A DNA stretch of 39,006 bases from the NCBI GenBank assembly GCA_017449745.1, contig JAFTFD010000071.1:1-39006 (forward strand). Direction: 5' to 3'. The translations under genes were made by a program, and so were the position numbers. This document shows positions 33,345-39,006 of this stretch, one piece after another (within the stretch, counting starts at the first letter, position 1; each line of letters opens with the position of its first letter). Under the pieces are notes generated by a model. The model searched no databases. It saw only the letters and a program-made list of their open reading frames with translations, and was not told the origin of the DNA. The stretch comes from Lachnospiraceae bacterium (GTDB taxonomy: Bacteria; Bacillota; Clostridia; Lachnospirales; Lachnospiraceae).

Positions 33345-34208
33345 TTAATCCATAATATGCGACAGGCTCTGCATGATCCCCGCCGCGATCTCGGGCTTAT
33401 TCATGGAATAGACGTGAATATGCGTCACGCCGTTTGAGATCAGGTCTATGATCTGTTCCGTCGCATAAATCACGCCGGCCTGCTTCATCTGCTCGGGGTT
33501 ATCACCAAAGCGGTCTACCATCATCCGGAAGCGCTGCGGGATCGTCGCACCCGAGAGCGCCACGCTCCTGGAAACCTGTTTTGCATTGGTGATCGGCATG
33601 ATCCCGGGCAGGACGGGAATATCGATTCCCTTCTCCCGGATCCTGTAGAGGAAATTGTAGAGAGTATTGTTGTCGAAGAACATCTGCGTGGTCAGGAAAT
33701 CACATCCCGCTTCCACTTTTTCTTTCAGATGCTGAATATCTTCAGAAGGGCGCTCACATTCCACATGGCCCTCAGGGTAGCAGGCGCCGCCGATGCAGAT
33801 CTCAGGATCCTGGGATTTGATATCATAGATCAGCTGGGAGGCGTGATCATAATCAAAGATCGACCTGCCCTCTTTGGGGATATCTCCCCGAAGAGCCATG
33901 ATATTCTCGATCCCTTTCTCTTTATAGACGCGGATCATCTCGCGGACATGCTCTTTTGTGGAGGAGACGCACGTCAGATGGGCCAGCACGGGCGTTCCGT
34001 ATTTATTCTGCAGGTCCGCCGCAATGCCCGCCGTATTCTTGCTGGTGCCGCCGCCTGCTCCATAGGTGACGCTCATGAAAGACGGACGAAGGGCGGCAAT
34101 TTTCGCCGCAGCTTCCTCCACCGCCGCATACTTATCGTCTGTTTTAGGCGGAAAAACCTCAAAAGAGATCGTCACTTCCCGTTCGTTTAAAATATCCCTG
34201 ACTTTCAT
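33345..34208 (-). CDS. metF: 5,10-methylenetetrahydrofolate reductase
   Basis: The 287-aa flavoenzyme reduces methylenetetrahydrofolate to methyl-tetrahydrofolate, the methyl donor of MetH. It has ISFEVFPPKTDDK with the catalytic Glu, SVTYGAGGGTSKNT, LAHLTCVSSTKE, MALRGDIPK and QMFFDNNTLYNFL with PVLPGIMPITN. The length is normal for the bacterial single-domain enzyme. The ATG at 34208 has AAAGGAG upstream. It lies 32 bases behind the SGNH-like gene and 58 bases ahead of metH; no SAM riboswitch or T-box was seen in front of it. Confidence 0.96.
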   Translation of the reverse strand: MKVRDILNEREVTISFEVFPPKTDDKYAAVEEAAAKIAALRPSFMSVTYGAGGGTSKNTAGIAADLQNKYGTPVLAHLTCVSSTKEHVREMIRVYKEKGIENIMALRGDIPKEGRSIFDYDHASQLIYDIKSQDPEICIGGACYPEGHVECERPSEDIQHLKEKVEAGCDFLTTQMFFDNNTLYNFLYRIREKGIDIPVLPGIMPITNAKQVSRSVALSGATIPQRFRMMVDRFGDNPEQMKQAGVIYATEQIIDLISNGVTHIHVYSMNKPEIAAGIMQSLSHIMD

Positions 34209-34240
34209 CCGTTCTGCTCCTTTCTTATAAGCTGTCCGGT

Positions 34241-35455
34241 TCATTCGGCCACAGCCAGCGAATTGGCGTCGTATTCCGCGTATTCCTCCAGGAGTACCTT
34301 GTACACAAAATGATCTGCGATCTTGGTCCTGCCGTCTGCATTCAGGTGCATGTTATCCGTCAGATATTCTTTATAATTGCTGTCATTAACGGAACCGTAA
34401 TAGTTATCCAGAAAAGAGACGGACATCTCCGCACATGTATCAAACGCCCACTGCCAGTACTGGATCAGCGTTCCGTTTCCCAGATCCGTCGTCCGCCCGT
34501 CCGTGTAAGAGCCGTCCTCCGCCTTGTGCTGCATATAGGTCGGCGAGAGAAAAACGATGCGGATATGCGGATATGCGTCCCGTATCAGCTTATATGCATT
34601 GCGCATGGCCCCGGTGTATGTGGTCAGCTCGTCCTCGTATTGCATGTTAACGATCGGCATCCCGTTTTCGTAATCCGTGGAGTCATACATGATCGTGATG
34701 ATATCGACCTTGTCGAGGTCTACGTTCTCCAGGGTCTCGATAGAATTCGTATAGCGCGGATCATCCGGATGAAGCCCTGCCACGGTCTTCAGTGATTCAT
34801 AATTATCCAGGGATAGCGCATAGGCGACGTAAAACAGATTGAAAATATCCTCAAGGTCCTCTATGGACTCCGTCTCATATTTCGGATTCAGGCAGGTCAC
34901 CTGGGACTCCGGGAAGGATGCGTTGAGCACCTCGACCTCCCTGCCGAGCGCTTTTTCTCCCAGCTGCTCGATCTGGGCAGCCAGTCCTGTTTCCGTAAGA
35001 TCATCGGAAAAAGGATTTCCGCCGAGGCACAGGACCGTCGTGACGCCGTCATCCTCCCGTCCCTCCAGCCTGGAAGCCGGCAGCAGCACCATGCTGTCGT
35101 TGACTTCAATGCTGAATTTGCTCTGCAGGGAAGGATCCACTTCGTTGCGAACGCCCTTATTCCAGATCTTCAGCCGGATCACTGCTGTTACAACGGCCGC
35201 TGCGATCACCAGCAGGATCAGCAGGTGGACCCAGATGGGAACGCCTCCTGTTTTTTTCGCTTTCCCGCCAGTTCTTTTTGCATTTTGAGCCTTCCTGTTC
35301 CCGGTTACGGGAGCTTTCGCGGGAGCTGTTCCCACATCTGAATTCCTGCCCCTGCCGGTCTGCCCTCTCCTGTTGGCAGAGGGCTCATATTCCTCTGATT
35401 CCGCCAGCAGATCTTCCAGGTCATAGATCTCAAGATCATCCGATATTCTTTCCAT
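34241..35455 (-). CDS. Membrane-anchored SGNH/GDSL-hydrolase-like protein with altered block I
   Basis: This 404-aa protein has an acidic, then basic, cytoplasmic tail (1-70), a membrane helix (about 73-93) and an extracytoplasmic domain resembling SGNH hydrolases. The block V DxxH motif (DNMHLNADG) is clear and a YDSTDY segment fits block III. Block I reads LGGNPFSDD, so the usual Gly-Asp-Ser nucleophile is not visible, and activity is uncertain. Such proteins often add or remove acetyl groups on glycans. The ATG at 35455 has AAGGAAG at a long distance (about 13 bases). It follows the propeller-phosphatase gene by 48 bases and precedes metF. Confidence 0.75.
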   Translation of the reverse strand: MERISDDLEIYDLEDLLAESEEYEPSANRRGQTGRGRNSDVGTAPAKAPVTGNRKAQNAKRTGGKAKKTGGVPIWVHLLILLVIAAAVVTAVIRLKIWNKGVRNEVDPSLQSKFSIEVNDSMVLLPASRLEGREDDGVTTVLCLGGNPFSDDLTETGLAAQIEQLGEKALGREVEVLNASFPESQVTCLNPKYETESIEDLEDIFNLFYVAYALSLDNYESLKTVAGLHPDDPRYTNSIETLENVDLDKVDIITIMYDSTDYENGMPIVNMQYEDELTTYTGAMRNAYKLIRDAYPHIRIVFLSPTYMQHKAEDGSYTDGRTTDLGNGTLIQYWQWAFDTCAEMSVSFLDNYYGSVNDSNYKEYLTDNMHLNADGRTKIADHFVYKVLLEEYAEYDANSLAVAE

Positions 35456-35503
35456 ACGGCAATGAACTTCCTTTTTAATACTGCCTGGCCGCCCTGACAG
35501 CGG

Positions 35504-38500
35504 TCAGTTTCTGTCTGTTCCCTCTTCCGTTGCACTATGACGGCCCTTGTACTCAAAGCACATCATCGTAAGATCGTCAAACTGCTCCGCACCCTGAACA
35601 AAATCCCGGACCGCGTGGCGTACCGTCCTGAGGATCTGTTTCGGAGCAGCAGCGTGATCCCTGTTTAAAGCCTCGAGCATCCGATCCATCCCGAACATGT
35701 TGTTTTCAGCGTCTGTCGCCTCGGGAAGGCCGTCCGTATAGACAAAAAGCTTTGAGCCCGGTTCCAGCTGCATTTCATATTCCTTGTAGTGGATCCCGTC
35801 CATTCCCCCGATGACAAAACCATGCTTGTCCTTGACTACTTCAAACCTGCCGTCCCTGCCAGCCAGTACCGGATATTCATGTCCGGCGTTGGCCGCCGTC
35901 AGCTTTCCGGTCGAGATCTCGAGTATCCCCAGCCAGACCGTAACGAACATCTGCTCCTCATTGCTCGAGCAGAGCGCCTCGTTCGTCCTGTCGAGAATCT
36001 CGGCAGTCCTGACGCCCAGCATAGCGCAGCTCTGCAGGATCACTTTGGAAATCATCATGAACAGTGCCGCCGGAATACCCTTGCCGGAGACGTCCGCGAT
36101 GACAAGGCACAGGTGATCCTCATCGATCAGGAAGAAGTCATAGAAATCTCCTCCCACCTCCTTTGCCGGTTCCATCGTGGCATAAATATCGAATTCATTC
36201 CTGTCCGGGAACGGCGGGAATGTATGAGGCATCATCGAGGCCTGGATCTGCGCGGCCATATTGAGCTCCGTATGGATCCTCTGCCGCTCCGCCTCTTCCT
36301 GGTGTTTCTTCTCCAGCGCGCGGATCTTTTCATTCACGTAGAGGCTTACGCCCGCCGCAATACAGAAGATCAGGAACAGGATGGAGAGGAAATAGAACCA
36401 GATCTGCTCATAGATCGCTTTTCTCTTCACGATGGGAACTGTCAGCGTCTTGCTCGCACTGCTCACGGAATCATGCAGATGCATGACGAAGCTGTAGTTT
36501 CCTCCCGGAAGCTTTGTATATTCCATAGGCGCGAGACTGTCACGGCTGACCGTCACAGGCTCCTTGTCGTATCCGACCAGCTGACAGGTCACAAGGGGAT
36601 TTACCAGGGAATAATTAAAGACACACCCGTGTATCGTCACCTTTGTCACACCGGAAGGGATCGTAAAGCCTCCCTCTTCGTCCGGATAGATCCTCTCTCC
36701 GTCCGCATCGATAAACGGTACGGCGACTTTCAGGTCACTGACCGTGTTGGACGGTGTCTCAATATTAACCTTCGCAACGCAGCTGCCGCCCGCAATATAA
36801 AGGTTCCCGTTTTCGTCCAGATAGCTGTAGGAGTTGGCGGTCGCGATACAGGGCAGCCCGTTTGCCCTTCCGTAATAGACGGGCGTTATCTCACCGTTTC
36901 TGATCATATCTTCCGAAGGCAGTACATAAATGCCGTTGCTGCTGAGGATCCAGAGATCCCCCTTGGAAGTCTCATACAGGTCAAAGTTATTGGTGTAAGG
37001 AAAATCCCTGATCGTCGTCACCTCAAGTTCGGAGGAGAGATAGGCGATGGAATTGCTGGTAATGACCCAGTAAACGTCATGTACCGTATCCTTTTTGATG
37101 CGCATAATGGTCTCGGAGGTGAGTCCTTCTTCCAGACCGATCCGTCTGCCTCCCTCCTCGTCGAAGACAAAGATCCCTCCGCCATTGGTACCCAGCAGGA
37201 TCGTCCCGTCAGGTCCTTCACAGACAGTGAGGCTCTCCGAATTGGTAATTCCTTCCTCCTTCCCATAACTCTGCACTATGCGGTTATCCTGAATCACCTG
37301 CACGCCGCCTGTCAGGGCGACCAGCATGGAACCATCCCTGCATTCACTGACCGCTCTGATCCTGTCGGAGTAGAGACCGTCTTTTTCCGTGAAAGCCACC
37401 ACATCCCCGTCATCGTACAGCAGCAGTCCGCATTTGCGCCAAGTAGAGATCCAGAGTCTTCCGCGGGAGTCCTTTATGATAGAGCGCACTCTTCCCCCGC
37501 CTATCAGTTCGATCAGATCGTCCGCTTCAAGATCGGTCCCGGAAGCTGTCACAGCTGATTTAAGCGGAACTGCCTGCGGCTGCCCGTCCTTGTCCAGCAC
37601 CCGTAATCCTGCGTCTGTCCCGAAAAACAGAAGATCATTATAAATGCAGGTCGTATTGACAACTTCTTCCGGCAGGCCAAACTCCTCATAAAGATCTGTG
37701 AACTGGTTTGCCACGATCTTCATTACGCCCTGCCGGTTCGATGTAAGCCACAGGTTTCCCTCGTAGTCCTCCATGATATGCTCGACCGAGTTATTGATCG
37801 GGACGTTCTCCAGCAGATGAAAGCCCTGGCTGTCCAGGATCCCTACGCCGTTTCCGCCGCAGATCCAGATATTTCCCTGGATATACTCCATTGCCTGGAT
37901 ATAGGAGATCTGCTCCAGTCCTTTCACCTCAAGTTCCCTGAATCCGGTTCCCAGGCTCCCATAATAGAGTTCCGTATTTTCTGTTCCCAGATAAAGATAG
38001 CCCGGCACGATCGGATCCGGGAAAACACAGGAGATACCCTTGACCGGATTTTCCTTCTGGCTTAAGAACCGCACGATCCTTCCGTTCTTGAGGGTAAAAA
38101 TATCCCCACCGGATGTCGCTCCATAGATCAGCCCGTCCTCACCTGTACTGAGGTCTTCTATGTATCCGTCTGCGATCTTCTCGTCATCCAGAGTCTGCAG
38201 GTTCAGGTCAGCATCTATGGCTGCAACGCCCTGCGTTGTCGCCAGATAGATCGTTCCCTCGGAGTCCTCTGCAATATCCGTGATATGGTGTGATTTAAGC
38301 CCGCCTGAGGTATTCCACCTTACGACATTGCCCTCTTCCATCAGCACGGCACCGCTGTCAGTCGTTCCTACCCAGAGCCTGTCCCTGCTGTCCACATACA
38401 GGCTGCCGGCACTGGCGGCACCCTCTTCAGGATCGATCCGCTCAAAGGTCTTCCCATCATACCGGATCAGCCCGCTATAGCTGCCGATCCAGATAAATCC

Positions 38501-38731
38501 CTCTTTCGTCTGGACGATCGCGTTTGCCTCTGATGTCGGGAGACCGTTCGTATTGTCATATAAGATAGCTTCAAATCCCTCTTCCTGTTTGACAGGATTC
38601 TGCAATACCGTTGTGGTATGGCGTAACGTTGAAGCACAAACATCTGCACCAGGCAGTATGATCATCAGAAAAGTTATAAGGACTGAACACAGCAGTACTC
38701 TTACAGGTCTGTTCTTGGCATTCAGGTTCAT
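35504..38731 (-). CDS. Beta-propeller sensor fused to a SpoIIE-type PP2C phosphatase
   Basis: The 1075-aa membrane receptor has a signal sequence (about 1-33) and then about 600 residues of two-component-regulator-propeller repeats (GFIWIGSYSGLIRYDGKTF, DRLWVGTTDSG, GRLWISTWRKCGLL). A Y_Y_Y-like beta domain follows (about 670-765) with YTKLPGGNYSFVMHLHD. Then come a membrane helix (about 772-795), a coiled-coil linker and a cytoplasmic SpoIIE/RsbU phosphatase (about 850-1065) with EVGGDFYDFF, IADVSGKGIPAAL and the C-terminal FDDLTM. The PP2C metal-binding Asp residues are present. It probably senses a ligand outside and dephosphorylates an anti-sigma-factor antagonist inside. The ATG at 38731 has GGAG upstream. 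A cre-like site lies at 38772-38785. Confidence 0.92.
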   Translation of the reverse strand: MNLNAKNRPVRVLLCSVLITFLMIILPGADVCASTLRHTTTVLQNPVKQEEGFEAILYDNTNGLPTSEANAIVQTKEGFIWIGSYSGLIRYDGKTFERIDPEEGAASAGSLYVDSRDRLWVGTTDSGAVLMEEGNVVRWNTSGGLKSHHITDIAEDSEGTIYLATTQGVAAIDADLNLQTLDDEKIADGYIEDLSTGEDGLIYGATSGGDIFTLKNGRIVRFLSQKENPVKGISCVFPDPIVPGYLYLGTENTELYYGSLGTGFRELEVKGLEQISYIQAMEYIQGNIWICGGNGVGILDSQGFHLLENVPINNSVEHIMEDYEGNLWLTSNRQGVMKIVANQFTDLYEEFGLPEEVVNTTCIYNDLLFFGTDAGLRVLDKDGQPQAVPLKSAVTASGTDLEADDLIELIGGGRVRSIIKDSRGRLWISTWRKCGLLLYDDGDVVAFTEKDGLYSDRIRAVSECRDGSMLVALTGGVQVIQDNRIVQSYGKEEGITNSESLTVCEGPDGTILLGTNGGGIFVFDEEGGRRIGLEEGLTSETIMRIKKDTVHDVYWVITSNSIAYLSSELEVTTIRDFPYTNNFDLYETSKGDLWILSSNGIYVLPSEDMIRNGEITPVYYGRANGLPCIATANSYSYLDENGNLYIAGGSCVAKVNIETPSNTVSDLKVAVPFIDADGERIYPDEEGGFTIPSGVTKVTIHGCVFNYSLVNPLVTCQLVGYDKEPVTVSRDSLAPMEYTKLPGGNYSFVMHLHDSVSSASKTLTVPIVKRKAIYEQIWFYFLSILFLIFCIAAGVSLYVNEKIRALEKKHQEEAERQRIHTELNMAAQIQASMMPHTFPPFPDRNEFDIYATMEPAKEVGGDFYDFFLIDEDHLCLVIADVSGKGIPAALFMMISKVILQSCAMLGVRTAEILDRTNEALCSSNEEQMFVTVWLGILEISTGKLTAANAGHEYPVLAGRDGRFEVVKDKHGFVIGGMDGIHYKEYEMQLEPGSKLFVYTDGLPEATDAENNMFGMDRMLEALNRDHAAAPKQILRTVRHAVRDFVQGAEQFDDLTMMCFEYKGRHSATEEGTDRN

Positions 38732-38771
38732 ATCCAGCTCCGGGTATTCTGACCTAATATCTACAAATCAT

Positions 38772-38785
38772 TGAAAACGTTATCG
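38772..38785. promoter_or_regulatory. cre-like operator (CcpA/LacI-family site candidate)
   Basis: TGAAAACGTTATCG matches the CcpA consensus TGWAARCGYTWNCW at 13 of 14 positions. It lies about 40 bases upstream of the propeller-phosphatase start, inside the presumed leader or promoter. Binding by CcpA or another LacI-family regulator is inference. Confidence 0.4.
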
Positions 38786-38830
38786 ACTATGTTCCAATAG
38801 TATTCGCATAATCCATTTATTTTACCATAT

Positions 38831-38862
38831 TTTATACAGTTATGGGAACTGCAGGCTCTCAA
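38831..38862 (-). promoter_or_regulatory. Weak promoter candidate for the propeller-phosphatase gene
   Basis: TTGAGA (38857-38862) and TATAAA (38831-38836) each match consensus at 5 of 6 positions but are 20 bases apart, which is too long for a good promoter. The surrounding region is A/T-rich, unlike the coding DNA. Confidence 0.25.
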
Positions 38863-38888
38863 GCATCCGTGACCGCTCTCACAAATAT

Positions 38889-38960
38889 AAAAACTGCGTC
38901 CCCAGAGGGCTGCCGCAGGTCACGCTTAACCATGACCGGGCATCCTTTAAGGACGCAGTT
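38889..38960 (-). terminator. Rod-like hairpin with U-tail (terminator or 3' part of a small RNA)
   Basis: A perfect 10-bp outer stem pairs 38892-38901 with 38951-38960. Inside it a second interrupted stem pairs GGaTGCC/GGCAgCC and GGTCA/TGACC. On the minus strand the structure ends in TTTTTATATTT. It may terminate a gene beyond the right edge of the window, or be the 3' part of a non-coding RNA. Confidence 0.55.
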
Positions 38961-39006
38961 CTTTATATCATTTAACAGGCGCTTGCATTCACCGGGCAGG
39001 ACTTCC

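Noticed and set aside
34209-34240. SAM riboswitch or T-box in front of metF
   Set aside because: The gap is only about 30 bases and holds nothing but the ribosome binding site.
35789-37558. Plus-strand frame of 589 codons opposite the propeller-phosphatase
   Set aside because: The minus-strand gene has unmistakable propeller and PP2C motifs; the opposite frame shows none.

Overview
This 39 kb window most likely comes from a Gram-positive Clostridia, probably Lachnospiraceae-like. Evidence: an FMN riboswitch in front of a RibU-type riboflavin S-component, AGGAGG-type ribosome binding sites (two decide TTG starts), a LytR-CpsA-Psr (LCP) protein, a GH25 lysozyme with choline-binding-type repeats, a stand-alone small alarmone synthetase, and cobalamin methionine synthase split from its reactivation domain. 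The GC content looks moderate (around 50%). All 26 genes called lie on the minus strand, so transcription runs from high to low coordinates. No rRNA, tRNA, CRISPR array or intact transposase gene was seen.

Layout in transcription order. (1) 39006-35504: a rod-like hairpin with a U-tail, a cre-like site, and a large exported beta-propeller sensor fused through a membrane segment to a SpoIIE/PP2C phosphatase. (2) 35455-28731: a membrane-anchored SGNH-like protein, metF, a three-domain metH, a MATE transporter and the separate MetH reactivation protein. (3) 28709-25566: a 1047-aa membrane-anchored GH25 lysozyme with a long acidic cytoplasmic tail. (4) 25524-3102: an envelope polysaccharide operon of about 22 kb. 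It starts with an extended -10 promoter and a strongly structured leader, then rfbB, rfbA, rfbC, wzm, wzt, a methyltransferase-kinase-coiled-coil protein, two large two-domain glycosyltransferases, a phosphohexomutase, two more glycosyltransferases, a polyprenyl glycosylphosphotransferase, an LCP ligase, another glycosyltransferase, an alarmone synthetase, a coiled-coil tail-anchored protein and a LysM/G5/M23 peptidase. (5) 3052-2533: a structured repeat element with three cloverleaf-like units and 22-bp terminal inverted repeats. (6) 2527-1131: murA behind its own TTGACA promoter. (7) 1082-1: promoter, FMN riboswitch, intrinsic terminator and the 5' part of a riboflavin transporter cut by the window edge.

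How the genes fit together: the glycosylphosphotransferase would start a chain on undecaprenyl phosphate; the GT2 enzymes extend it, presumably with rhamnose from the dTDP-sugar genes; the methyltransferase-kinase would cap the non-reducing end; Wzm/Wzt (Wzt carries a C-terminal sugar-binding domain) would export the capped polymer; and the LCP protein would attach it to peptidoglycan. This is the logic of the E. coli O8/O9a WbdD/Wzm/Wzt system, but in a Gram-positive cell-wall setting. It is the most interesting system in the window. The second is the repeat element at 2533-3052, whose copies differ by compensatory base-pair changes. The gene rfbD (rmlD) is missing from the cluster.
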